Source: Variovorax guangxiensis
Lineage (GTDB): Bacteria; Pseudomonadota; Gammaproteobacteria; Burkholderiales; Burkholderiaceae_C
NCBI RefSeq assembly: GCF_003952165.1
Contig: NZ_RXFT01000022.1
Location: forward strand, 18,724-82,723
Direction of reading: 5' to 3'
Length of the DNA stretch: 64,000 nucleotides
Position numbers and translations under genes: made by a program. Position 1 is the stretch's first letter. Every line of letters begins with the position of its first letter. The notes under the pieces are model-generated. The model did no database searches. It had not been told where the DNA came from and saw nothing but the letters and a program-made list of their open reading frames with translations. Shown piece by piece: positions 35,201-42,869 of the stretch.

Positions 35201-35892
35201 GAGGTTTTCGGCGCTCCGACGGTCGGCTTGACCCAGTCGCGCGCGAGCGTGCCCGAGAGGCCTTCGCCGGGCGGCAGCGTGATGACGAGGCGTACGCCGT
35301 CCGGCATGGCGACGACGGGGCCCGAGGGGTTGTTGGGGTTGGGCTGGGTGACGGGCAGCTGGCTGGCCGGCACCCAGCTGTTGTCGCGGAAGAAGAAGAT
35401 CTGCCAGCTGTTGGCCGGCACCAGCGCCACGTCGCTGTAGCCGCCGTTCGAGCCGGCGCCGCCGTCCTGCGCCCAGGCGGCCGCCAGGTTCCAGGCCTGC
35501 TGCCATTCGCCGCGCGTGGTGAAGGGCAGCGATTGCCAGCGCCGCCAGCGCACGCCGTCGGGGCCGGACTTCAGCGTCCACGCCACCACCTGCACCGACG
35601 GCGCGGTGTCGTCGCTGCCGCGGCGCGTGAGCCGCAGCACCCGGCCGTCCCAGTCGATGGGGCGGGTCTGGGCGAGCGTGGTCACGGCGTCGAGGTCGGC
35701 TCCCCATTGCGCCAGCGTGGCCTGCAGCGTGAGCACGGCGTCGGCGCGCTGCTGGTTCTGGGTGGTGGCGCGCGACATGCTGTCGAGCCCGCGCCAGCTC
35801 ACCAGCGAGAGCAGTGCCATCACCGCGATGGCGACAAGCAGCTCGATCAGCGTGAAGCCGCGCGCGGTGCGAGCGCCAGGGTGTCGCTGCAT
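35197..35892 (-). CDS. gspJ: Type II secretion minor pseudopilin GspJ
   Basis: 231 aa. Prepilin leader MQRHPGARTARG cut before FTLIELLVAIAVMALLSLVSW (Glu at +5), then a beta-rich globular domain. Part of the GspH-I-J-K tip complex. Starts 3 bp after gspI ends and overlaps gspK by 4 bp, so the minor pseudopilins are translated as one block. Confidence 0.94.
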   Translation of the reverse strand: MQRHPGARTARGFTLIELLVAIAVMALLSLVSWRGLDSMSRATTQNQQRADAVLTLQATLAQWGADLDAVTTLAQTRPIDWDGRVLRLTRRGSDDTAPSVQVVAWTLKSGPDGVRWRRWQSLPFTTRGEWQQAWNLAAAWAQDGGAGSNGGYSDVALVPANSWQIFFFRDNSWVPASQLPVTQPNPNNPSGPVVAMPDGVRLVITLPPGEGLSGTLARDWVKPTVGAPKTS

Positions 35893-35895
35893 CGC

Positions 35896-36285
35896 TCAGT
35901 ACCTCCCCACCACGGTGGAGATGCGCAGGATGGGCGAGTCGGCCTGGTCGCGCACCTGCACGTCGACGCGCCGGAAGTTCGGGTTCAGCGTCGGGATGGT
36001 CGAGGTGGTCACGTTGAACGAAATGCCGGCCTGCAGGCAGATCGACCCCGAATCGCCCACCGCCGGCATCTGGCGCGAGAGGCGGGCCTTGGCCAGCTCG
36101 TTCTCGGCGCACAGGTCGGCCAGCACGAGGTCGGACTGGCGCTGCGCATTGCGTGTGAGCGACATGGTGGCCTGCGAGCCCGCGGCCAGCGCGATCGCGA
36201 CGATGCCGAGCGCGATCAGCACCTCAATCAGCGTGAAGCCGCCGATGCGGGAGCGCGAAGCAAGCGGGCGCCGCGTATTTCTCAT
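35896..36285 (-). CDS. gspI: Type II secretion minor pseudopilin GspI
   Basis: 129 aa. Prepilin leader of 16 residues ending GG, cleaved before FTLIEVLIALGIVAIALAAGSQ, followed by a short globular domain ending RISTVVGRY. Overlaps the gspH stop by 4 bp. Forms the tip complex with GspJ and GspK. Confidence 0.94.
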   Translation of the reverse strand: MRNTRRPLASRSRIGGFTLIEVLIALGIVAIALAAGSQATMSLTRNAQRQSDLVLADLCAENELAKARLSRQMPAVGDSGSICLQAGISFNVTTSTIPTLNPNFRRVDVQVRDQADSPILRISTVVGRY

Positions 36286-36797
36286 TGAACCGCCGAGACG
36301 GTGAAGGGGCGCACCCCGTCGGTCGAGATGCGCAGGGCGCGCGCGGGCGGGCCGGCGGAATAGAGCATGACCTGCTGCGCCGCGATGATCGGGTCGGGCC
36401 CGAGCTGCAGTGCCGGAATCAGCGTGCCGTTGGCGAGCGACACCTGGGCGGTGATGCCGTCGGCGGCCCAGCCGTCGGGCAGCGAGCCGGGCAGCAGGCC
36501 GTCGAACCTGAAACTGCCCTCCACCGGCCGCCAACGCACCACGATGCCGCTGGCGCGCGACTGGGCGCGAGCCGATTCGAGCAGGGCGGCCAGGCGGTCG
36601 GCTTCGCGGTCGAGGTTGGCGGCGCTGGTGTCGCGGATGGCGAAGCTCACGGCGGCGGTGGCGATCGCGATGATGGCGATCACCACGATCAGCTCCAGCA
36701 GCGTGAAGCCGCCTGGCCGGCGCAGGCGGCGTGAATGGGGAGTGCGGAGCGGCGCGTCCGAGCCGCCGCCGCTACTGCCAGCTGCCGATGTCGGCAT
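36282..36797 (-). CDS. gspH: Type II secretion minor pseudopilin GspH
   Basis: 171 aa. Prepilin motif RRPGG then FTLLELIVVIAIIAIATAA, with an unusually long leader of about 30 residues. The leader-encoding region overlaps the end of gspG by 26 bp, so a later start (no in-frame ATG seen) cannot be excluded. The GspH-type C-terminal domain contains VVRWRPVEGSFRFDG. Minor pseudopilin linking the tip to the major pseudopilin. Confidence 0.9.
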   Translation of the reverse strand: MPTSAAGSSGGGSDAPLRTPHSRRLRRPGGFTLLELIVVIAIIAIATAAVSFAIRDTSAANLDREADRLAALLESARAQSRASGIVVRWRPVEGSFRFDGLLPGSLPDGWAADGITAQVSLANGTLIPALQLGPDPIIAAQQVMLYSAGPPARALRISTDGVRPFTVSAVQ

Positions 36798-37212
36798 TCT
36801 TGCCCTCGCCGCCGCTCTGGCCGTCGGCGCCGAACGAGAGCACGTCGATCTCGCCCTTGATGCCCGGGTTCAGGTACTGGTAGGGGTGGCCCCAGGGATC
36901 GTTGGGCAGCTTCTCGACGTAGGGCTTCCAGTTGGGGGCGGCCGGACCGGTGGTCGGGCGGGTGAGCAGCGCCTGCAAGCCCTGCTCGGCGGTGGGGTAG
37001 CGCTGGTTGTCCAGGCGGTAGAGCTTGAGCGCCTGCATCAGGTTGTTGATGTCGGTCCGGGCGGCAGTCACGCGGGCGTCGTCGGCGCGCTCGATCACGT
37101 TCGGGACGATGAGTGCCGCCAGCACGCCGATGATGACCAGCACGACCATCAGCTCGATCAGCGTGAAGCCGCGTTGGGCGGCACGGGTAGCGGCACGGAT
37201 GAATTTGTTCAT
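36772..37212 (-). CDS. gspG: Type II secretion major pseudopilin GspG
   Basis: 146 aa. Leader MNKFIRAATRAAQRG cleaved before FTLIELMVVLVIIGVLAALIVP, then the classic GspG domain (DINNLMQALKLYRLDN, YPTAEQGLQALL, DPWGHPYQYLNPG). An upstream ATG at 37227 would add five residues and is equally possible; neither has a clear ribosome binding site. First gene of the eleven-gene operon and only 50 bp from the divergent gspC start, so the two promoters overlap. Confidence 0.95.
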   Translation of the reverse strand: MNKFIRAATRAAQRGFTLIELMVVLVIIGVLAALIVPNVIERADDARVTAARTDINNLMQALKLYRLDNQRYPTAEQGLQALLTRPTTGPAAPNWKPYVEKLPNDPWGHPYQYLNPGIKGEIDVLSFGADGQSGGEGKNADIGSWQ

Positions 37213-37262
37213 AGCTTGGGCAGACATGATTCGGAAGGCGCGCTGCATGATAATCCGCGGCC

Positions 37263-37919
37263 ATGACAAGTCCTTACTCCGCCGCCCGCTGGCATGCCCC
37301 ACTTGCAACGACGGGGCTTTGGGCGCTGGCGGCCGGTGCCGCGGTGTTCTGGGCGCTGCGGCTGGCGTCGCCGACCGATGCCGTCGCCGCTGCCGCGACC
37401 ATGCCCCGGCCCTCGGTGGCGGCGGACTCCGACTCGGTGGCGCGTCTGCTGGGCGTGCTGCCCGAGTCCCGCACGGCGCCTGTGGCCCCGGAAGCCGCCA
37501 GCCGCTTCGCGTTGTCCGGTGTGGTGGCCGATCCTTCCAGGCAGGGAGCGGCGCTGATTTCCATCGATGGCAAGCCGCCGCGGCCGTTCCGCGTCGGCTC
37601 GACGGTCGGCGAGAGCTACGTGCTGCAGTCGGTAGGTCTGCGCTCGGCGACGATCGGATTGCGTGCCGATGGCCCGGCGGCATTCACGTTGCAGCTGCCG
37701 GTGCGTGCGCCGATCAGCGTTTCCACTCCCGCGCTGGCGGCGGTACCGATGGTGGCTGTGCCGCCCCCGGCCATGCCCGCCGTGGCGGCTCCGCCGCAGA
37801 TGCATCAGCAGCAGATGCAGCCTCCGCCGCCGCCGCCGGGTGGCTCGCTGCTTCAGCAACAGCAGCAACCGGCCGCCATGGCAGCGCCACCGCAGCAGCA
37901 ACAGGCGGCTGCCCAGTAA
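37263..37919 (+). CDS. gspC: Type II secretion protein GspC-like, short, no PDZ domain
   Basis: 218 aa. One membrane helix near residues 15-32 (TTGLWALAAGAAVFWALRL), then the homology-region domain (SRFALSGVVADPSRQGAALIS, PRPFRVGSTVGESYVLQSVG). The usual C-terminal PDZ or coiled-coil domain is absent; the last 60 residues are a Pro/Gln/Ala/Met-rich tail with runs of P and Q. GspC links the inner platform to the secretin GspD. Divergently transcribed from gspG and the rest. Followed by a strong terminator. Confidence 0.82.
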   Translation: MTSPYSAARWHAPLATTGLWALAAGAAVFWALRLASPTDAVAAAATMPRPSVAADSDSVARLLGVLPESRTAPVAPEAASRFALSGVVADPSRQGAALISIDGKPPRPFRVGSTVGESYVLQSVGLRSATIGLRADGPAAFTLQLPVRAPISVSTPALAAVPMVAVPPPAMPAVAAPPQMHQQQMQPPPPPPGGSLLQQQQQPAAMAAPPQQQQAAAQ

Positions 37920-37949
37920 TTTTCTTCAGGATTTCGGTTCGATGAAGCG

Positions 37950-37979
37950 AAGCCGGCCTTGCGCCGGCTTCTGCTTTTT
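37950..37979 (+). terminator. Rho-independent terminator after gspC
   Basis: Perfect 8-bp stem AAGCCGGC / GCCGGCTT (37950-37957 and 37963-37970) with 5-nt loop, followed by T5 at 37975-37979. It reaches the stop codon of the convergent ilvA gene. Confidence 0.85.
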
Positions 37980-39595
37980 CAGGCCTGGAGGAAGAGCCGG
38001 TAGGCCGGATTGGCGGTTTCCTCGACGTAGGGATAGCCCAGCGTCTTGAGGAAGGCGTCGAACTCGGCGGATTCGCCGGCCGGCACCTGCAGGCCGACGA
38101 GGATGCGGCCGTAGTCCGCGCCCTGGTTGCGGTAGTGGAACAGGCTGATGTTCCAGCTCGGCTGCATCAGGCTCAGGAACTTGAGCAGAGCGCCCGGCCG
38201 CTCGGGGAACACGAAGCGCAGCAGGCGCTCGTCGTGCGCAAGGCCGGTGCGTCCACCCACCAGATGCCGCAGATGCTCCTTGGCGAGTTCGTCGTGCGTG
38301 AGGTCGAGCGCGTCGAATCCGTGCGCGGCGAAGGTCCGTGCGATGACGGCCGATTCGCCCCGCGTCGAGGTCGTGAGGCCGACGAACACATGCGCCTTGG
38401 CTGCATCGCTTATGCGGTAGTTGAACTCCGTCACGTTGCGCAGCGCGCCGCCGCCGGTGCCTGGAGCTTCCGAATCGCTGGCGGGCATCTCCCCGATCAG
38501 TTCGCAGAAGCGGCGGAAGCTGCCGCGCTCTTCGGGCATGGTGACGGCAAACAGGGCTTCACGTTCTTCGCCGACCTCCGCGCGTTCGGCGACGAAACGC
38601 AGCCGGTCGAAGTTCATGTTCGCGCCGCACAGGATCGCCGCATAGGTTTCGCCATGGCGGCCATGCTGCGCGACGTATTCCTTGATGGCAGCGACCGCCA
38701 GCGCACCCGCGGGCTCGACGATGCTGCGCGTGTCCACGAAGATGTCCTTGATGGCGGCGCACACGGCATCGGTGTCGACGGCGATGTAGTCGTCGACAAG
38801 GTCGCTGGCGATGCGGAAGGTCTCCTCGCCGACGAGCTTGACGGCCGTGCCGTCCGAGAACAGGCCGACGTCGGGAAGGTTCACGCGCTGGTGGGCCGCG
38901 ACCGATTGCATCATCGCGTCGGAGTCGTTCATCTGCACGCCGATCACCTTGACCTCGGGGCGCACCGCCTTGATGTAGTTGGCCACGCCGGAGATCAGGC
39001 CGCCGCCGCCGATCGCAACGAACACCGCATCCAGCGGGCCCTGGTGCTGCCGCAGTATTTCCATGGCGATGGTGCCCTGGCCCGCGATGACGTCCGGGTC
39101 GTCGAAGGGATGCACGAAGGTCAGATTTTGCTTTGTCTGCAAATCGAGTGCGTGCAGATAAGCATCCGAATAGCTGTCGCCATGCAGCACGATTTCTCCG
39201 CCGAAACCGCGCACCGCATCGATTTTGAGTTTCGGAGTGGTCACCGGCATCACGATCACCGCTCGCGTGCCGAGCTTGCGGGCACCCAATGCAACGCCTT
39301 GTGCGTGATTGCCGGCCGATGCGCAAATCACGCCGCTTGCCAATTGGGCTGCGCTCAGATGAGCCATCTTGTTATAGGCGCCGCGCAGCTTGAAGCTGAA
39401 AACCGGTTGCTGGTCTTCGCGCTTCAATAGAACTGTGTTGCCGAGTCGCTCGCTCAGCGCGCGCGCTTTCTCCAGCGCGGACTCGACAGCAACGTCGTAG
39501 ACCCGGGCATTGAGAATTTTTCTGAGATAGTCGGCGGGCGTCAGCGTTGTTTTAAGAGGTGCGTCTTGCACGATTTTTTCCAAGGGAGTTTTCAT
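37979..39595 (-). CDS. ilvA: Threonine ammonia-lyase, biosynthetic
   Basis: 538 aa. PLP enzyme converting threonine to 2-oxobutanoate and ammonia, first step of isoleucine synthesis. PLP lysine Lys69 in SFKLRGAYNK, glycine loop IGGGGLISG, and two C-terminal ACT-like regulatory domains (about 345-530; ALFAVTMPEERGSFRRF and LLRFVFPERPGALLKF) that in the family give isoleucine/valine control. The start MKTPLEKIVQ is 50 bp from the divergent recombinase gene. Confidence 0.97.
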   Translation of the reverse strand: MKTPLEKIVQDAPLKTTLTPADYLRKILNARVYDVAVESALEKARALSERLGNTVLLKREDQQPVFSFKLRGAYNKMAHLSAAQLASGVICASAGNHAQGVALGARKLGTRAVIVMPVTTPKLKIDAVRGFGGEIVLHGDSYSDAYLHALDLQTKQNLTFVHPFDDPDVIAGQGTIAMEILRQHQGPLDAVFVAIGGGGLISGVANYIKAVRPEVKVIGVQMNDSDAMMQSVAAHQRVNLPDVGLFSDGTAVKLVGEETFRIASDLVDDYIAVDTDAVCAAIKDIFVDTRSIVEPAGALAVAAIKEYVAQHGRHGETYAAILCGANMNFDRLRFVAERAEVGEEREALFAVTMPEERGSFRRFCELIGEMPASDSEAPGTGGGALRNVTEFNYRISDAAKAHVFVGLTTSTRGESAVIARTFAAHGFDALDLTHDELAKEHLRHLVGGRTGLAHDERLLRFVFPERPGALLKFLSLMQPSWNISLFHYRNQGADYGRILVGLQVPAGESAEFDAFLKTLGYPYVEETANPAYRLFLQA

Positions 39596-39645
39596 TTGCT
39601 AACTGCCGATGATAAGAGGCATCGAGATTGCATGCGAGATATGGC

Positions 39646-40776
39646 ATGGACACAAATGTCATAAACCTCCTCCACAAGGCGCCAGCTGCAAATGATTCGG
39701 GATTTTTTGGACGCACCTATCCCGCGATCCATATGGCCGCCGATCAAATTACAAATGAGCAAAATCTGTTATCAATTTCTGTCAGCGACCTTTCGAAAAG
39801 GCTGATGCAGGCGGAGGCCGCGCGCGTTCAGCGAAAGGAAATCGGGCGTGCCACATGGCAAGTGATGGGCAACAGATTGCGTGCGCACATCGTTCCGTTG
39901 CTGGGTGATGTGCCGGCGCAGTCGTTTGCAACGGCTGACGCGCAACGCCTGATCGATCACCTCGGCGAACAGGGTTTCACCAGCACGACCATTGCCCAGT
40001 ACCTGGTGCTGCTGCGCAAGGTCGTGATGCATGGCGTCCACATCGGCGCGCTTCGCGATGCGCCTGCATTCCCGAAGGTCAAGGTGCGCAGCCAGCCGCG
40101 TGGCAGCTTCAGCGTTGCGGAGTACCGCGCGATCATCAGGACTGCGCGCAGCTTGCGCGGGCACTCGCACCCGGTCCTCGATCAACTGGCGGCGGGAGAG
40201 CGTTTCTGGATAGCGCGCGAACTGCTCGTGATGCCGGACGAACTGCCTTGGCTGGTCCGCTGGATGGTGAACACCTTCGTGCGTCCGAGCGACATCAAGT
40301 TCATGAAGCACAAGCACATCGAAGTCGTGCGCGGCAAGCACGTCTATCTGCGGATGAACCTGCCGGAGACCAAGCGGCATAGCCAGCCCATCGTGAGCCT
40401 GTGCCCCGCCGTGCGGGTTTACGAATGCCTGCTCGCCTATCGAGCGGAGCGTGGATATGGTGGCGCGGAAGACTACGTCTTCATGCCGCAACTGAAGAAC
40501 CGCGAGCACGCCCTGGCGGTGCTCAACTTCTTCTTCCACTGGGTGCTCGAAAAGGCGGGGCTCGAGAAGGGGCCGCTGGGCCAGTCGAGGACCTTGTACT
40601 GCCTGCGCCATACCGCCATCACGTTGCGGCTTCTGTACGGGCAAGGAATCGACATGCTGACATTGGCGCGCAATGCGCGCACGAGCGTCAATATGGTCGA
40701 GCGTTTCTACGCCTCGGTATTGAGCGGAGAAATGAATGTGGGGTTGCTGCAGAGCCGGCGTAGCCGGGCAACCTGA
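39646..40776 (+). CDS. Tyrosine recombinase (phage-type integrase), orphan
   Basis: 376 aa. The N-terminal SAM-like DNA-binding part (about 45-145, TWQVMGNRLRAHIVPLLGDVP) is followed by the catalytic domain with Arg213 (NTFVRPSDIKF), Arg321-His322 (CLRHTAITLRL) and the nucleophile candidate Tyr355 (MVERFYASV). The usual His/Trp before Tyr reads Asn343. The ATG at 39646 is used; a TTG at 39628 would add six residues. The leader codons are AT-richer than the neighbours. No attachment repeats, excisionase or cargo genes were seen, so it is either a lone host recombinase or a relic of a lost element. Confidence 0.82.
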   Translation: MDTNVINLLHKAPAANDSGFFGRTYPAIHMAADQITNEQNLLSISVSDLSKRLMQAEAARVQRKEIGRATWQVMGNRLRAHIVPLLGDVPAQSFATADAQRLIDHLGEQGFTSTTIAQYLVLLRKVVMHGVHIGALRDAPAFPKVKVRSQPRGSFSVAEYRAIIRTARSLRGHSHPVLDQLAAGERFWIARELLVMPDELPWLVRWMVNTFVRPSDIKFMKHKHIEVVRGKHVYLRMNLPETKRHSQPIVSLCPAVRVYECLLAYRAERGYGGAEDYVFMPQLKNREHALAVLNFFFHWVLEKAGLEKGPLGQSRTLYCLRHTAITLRLLYGQGIDMLTLARNARTSVNMVERFYASVLSGEMNVGLLQSRRSRAT

Positions 40777-40796
40777 AACGGGACGGGGAAAACGAC

Positions 40797-40823
40797 AAAA
40801 AGCCGCCCGGCGCGAGCCGGGCG
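40797..40823 (-). terminator. Rho-independent terminator, leftward
   Basis: Perfect 8-bp stem CGCCCGGC / GCCGGGCG (40804-40811, 40816-40823), loop GCGA, preceded on the plus strand by A5, so a T-run follows on the minus strand. It would end transcription of the porin copy at 40901-42202; it also closes the recombinase gene region. Confidence 0.8.
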
Positions 40824-40900
40824 ACTTGAGGCTTGGTTGCCGCTTCGAACTGGCAGGAGCCAGCATCGGGGTCAGGCCAAGAACTTGAAACGCTCGACGG

Positions 40901-42202
40901 TCAGAACGCGTGGCGAATGCCGAAGTCGTAGCCAGTCGAAGTCTTCGGCTTGAACACGTTCTCGGAAGCCTTGTAGAAACCGGGGCCACCGACCGTCAGC
41001 GCTGCGCCGTTCTTGTTGCTAACGCGAGCGATCGTTGCGTACAGGGCCGTCCGCTTCGACAGGTTGTGCACGTAGCCCAGCGCGAGCTTGTTCGCCTTCG
41101 GATCGGGGTTGTTCAAGCCGAAGGGATTGAACGGCTGGTTGTAGTCGTACTTGACGGACGAGTAGGCTGCACGGATGAGTCCCGGGCCGACGGGTACGGT
41201 CACACCGAGCAGGTAGCCATTCAGGTCCACGTCTGGGCGGGCTCCGACGATGGGCGTGATTTCGTAATCGCGCGAATTCTTGGCGCGCGACACTTCACCG
41301 AACAGCTTCACGGGGCCGAAGTCGTACGAAGCGCCCACATTGAACGTCTTCACGTAGTCGGTGGTGCCTGCGTAGTACTGATCGGCGACCGTGCTGCTGC
41401 CGTATGCCACAGCCACGTCCAGGGGGCCATTGGCATAGCCGAAGCGGCCGCCGATGTAGCGGCCGGCACGGCTCTTGGAAGTGCTGCTGTCCTTCGGCGT
41501 GAAGCTACCCTTGCTGTACTTGTCGTTCTCGTGGAACGCGTACATCACCTGGCCATAAAAGCCGCCCAGATTCGGCGGCAGGAAATAGCCGATCGAGTTG
41601 CTGGCGCGGGAGTAGTTCTGGTTGGCCCCGAACCCGCCGGTGTCCTTGGCGCCATAGGTCTCGGCGTTGAAGCCGTTGGCCGTGTTGATCAGGTTGGCGC
41701 CCACACCAAGTGTGCCGAACGGATCGAATACGGTGTCATTCCAGAAGGTCGGGGTGTAGTCGCGGCCCAGGCGCAGTTCGCCGAAACCGCCCGACAGGCT
41801 CACAGTCGAACGACGTGCGAAGCTGGCAACTCCGGTTGCACCGTCGTCGTTGGTGATGGGGGCTTCGAGCCAGAAGCTGGCGGCCAAGCCGCCGCCCAGG
41901 TCTTCCGTGCCGCGGAAGCCGAGCCGGCTCGAGTTATAGGCCGAGTTGGCCAAAGCCCTGCGGCTGACCTTGACGCTGCCCTGGTTCGTGTAGGTGGAAG
42001 CGCCGAAGCTGTTGGGCAGAACGGTAGGCTTCAGGTCACGCGAACTCGACGAGTAGCCGCTGATCGACGCGTCGACCACACCAAACAGCGTGACGGACGA
42101 CTGAGCCGAGGCAACACCGGCAACAGCCAGGGCAGCCAGAGCAACTGCCCTTTTCGAGGGAAAACTAGAGTGGTGACAGGGCGGACGAGGCCGTTCGGGC
42201 AA
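40901..42202 (-). CDS. Gram-negative porin, copy A, start region lost (probably silent)
   Basis: Open frame of 433 codons that matches the downstream porin (copy B) along its whole length: signal core ALAALAVAGVASAQ, SSVTLFGVVDASISGYSS, then porin strands ending TGYDFGIRHAF with the terminal Phe needed for outer-membrane insertion. The normal start MKKSLVALA is gone: upstream of the shared signal core the sequence reads SSFPSKRAV, and the only in-frame start is TTG at 42202, inside the tail of a terminator and without a ribosome binding site. A 93-bp stretch (42054-42146) is identical to copy B, in inverted orientation. Codon choice is less biased than in copy B. It could be a pseudogene, a donor for gene conversion, or a gene with an unusual start. 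Confidence 0.75.
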   Translation of the reverse strand: MPERPRPPCHHSSFPSKRAVALAALAVAGVASAQSSVTLFGVVDASISGYSSSSRDLKPTVLPNSFGASTYTNQGSVKVSRRALANSAYNSSRLGFRGTEDLGGGLAASFWLEAPITNDDGATGVASFARRSTVSLSGGFGELRLGRDYTPTFWNDTVFDPFGTLGVGANLINTANGFNAETYGAKDTGGFGANQNYSRASNSIGYFLPPNLGGFYGQVMYAFHENDKYSKGSFTPKDSSTSKSRAGRYIGGRFGYANGPLDVAVAYGSSTVADQYYAGTTDYVKTFNVGASYDFGPVKLFGEVSRAKNSRDYEITPIVGARPDVDLNGYLLGVTVPVGPGLIRAAYSSVKYDYNQPFNPFGLNNPDPKANKLALGYVHNLSKRTALYATIARVSNKNGAALTVGGPGFYKASENVFKPKTSTGYDFGIRHAF

Positions 42203-42203
42203 G

Positions 42204-42234
42204 AAAAAAGCCCCGAGCTTTGCAGCTCGGGGCT
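42204..42234 (-). terminator. Strong Rho-independent terminator ahead of porin copy A
   Basis: Perfect 11-bp stem AGCCCCGAGCT / AGCTCGGGGCT (42209-42219, 42224-42234), 4-nt loop, and a run of A on the plus strand (42204-42209) giving U-rich 3' end on the minus strand. It lies directly before the open frame of porin copy A in the same direction. Confidence 0.88.
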
Positions 42235-42292
42235 AAATCCACCAATTGGAAGGGTGGAGGAGACAACTGGGTGCGCATACGTTTGCGCAATG
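42204..42292 (-). ncRNA. Candidate small RNA, about 89 nt
   Basis: A compact unit on the minus strand: promoter (42299-42326), predicted start near 42292, a 5' hairpin with self-complementary TGCGCA arms (42272-42277 and 42284-42289), a pyrimidine-rich stretch TTGTCTCCTCCACCCT (42251-42266) that is anti-Shine-Dalgarno in character, a CCACC/GGTGG hairpin, and a perfect 11-bp terminator stem followed by a U-run. No start codon or frame is visible in it. The alternative is a transcription attenuator in front of porin copy A. Read on the plus strand the same bases give GGTGGAGGAGA, which could be a relic ribosome binding site. Confidence 0.5.
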
Positions 42293-42298
42293 AAATAA

Positions 42299-42326
42299 AG
42301 TATATCGACTGTTTGTTGCGTTGCAA
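42299..42326 (-). promoter_or_regulatory. Sigma70-type promoter of the small-RNA candidate, with overlapping inverted repeat
   Basis: On the minus strand: -35 TTGCAA (42321-42326), 16-bp spacer, -10 TATACT (42299-42304). The -35 box lies inside a perfect inverted repeat TTGTTGC-GTT-GCAACAA (42313-42329), which could be an operator. Confidence 0.55.
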
Positions 42327-42409
42327 CAAGCGAGTGATGCTTTTCCCACACACAAATGGATGTTGGCGTGCATTTTGCCCTGCATCCCAGACCTGGAAAC
42401 CCGAAAACC

Positions 42410-42859
42410 ATGGAATGCACAGTAAGTTGGACCGGCGATGCCGGCACGCGATCGGCCATGGGCTTCGTTGCCGAGACGGGCAGCGGCCACGTCCTGATGA
42501 TGGACGGCGCCCCCGATGCCGCGAAGCCCGAGAATGGCGGCCAGAACCTGGCGGCGCGGCCGATGGAGACCGTTCTGGCCGGTACCGGCGGGTGCACCGC
42601 CTATGACGTGGTGCTGATCCTGAAGCGCGGACGGCACCGTGTCGAACGCTGCAGCGTCAAGCTGACCAGCGAGCGCGCCGAGAAAGATCCCAAGGTCTTC
42701 ACCAAGATCCACATGCATTTCACAGTGGCGGGCAAGGGAATCCCGGCCTCCGCCGTGGAACGGGCGATCGCGCTGAGCCACGACACCTATTGCTCCGCCA
42801 GCATCATGCTGGCGAAGACGGCCGAGATCACCACCAGTTTCGACCTGATCGAAACCTGA
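42410..42859 (+). CDS. OsmC family peroxide-resistance protein
   Basis: 149 aa. OsmC/Ohr proteins reduce organic hydroperoxides with two cysteines. The two redox Cys are at 62 (GTGGCTAYD) and 128 (DTYCSAS), with Glu53 in RPMETVL. The start MECTVSWTGDAG gives the usual family length; an upstream ATG at 42356 would add 18 non-family residues. Lies between two porin copies and convergent with coq7 (10-bp gap). Confidence 0.92.
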   Translation: MECTVSWTGDAGTRSAMGFVAETGSGHVLMMDGAPDAAKPENGGQNLAARPMETVLAGTGGCTAYDVVLILKRGRHRVERCSVKLTSERAEKDPKVFTKIHMHFTVAGKGIPASAVERAIALSHDTYCSASIMLAKTAEITTSFDLIET

Positions 42860-42869
42860 GCCGCTCAGC

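Noticed and set aside
39600..40830. Integrated element or genomic island around the recombinase
   Set aside because: No direct repeats, tRNA gene, cargo genes or clear composition shift beyond the first codons of the recombinase itself.
42220..42606. Plus-strand frame with GGAGGAG and GTG start across the small-RNA candidate
   Set aside because: The translation runs out of frame into osmC and becomes Arg-rich without family features; the GGAGGAG is better explained as the complement of the RNA pyrimidine tract, though a relic gene start remains possible.
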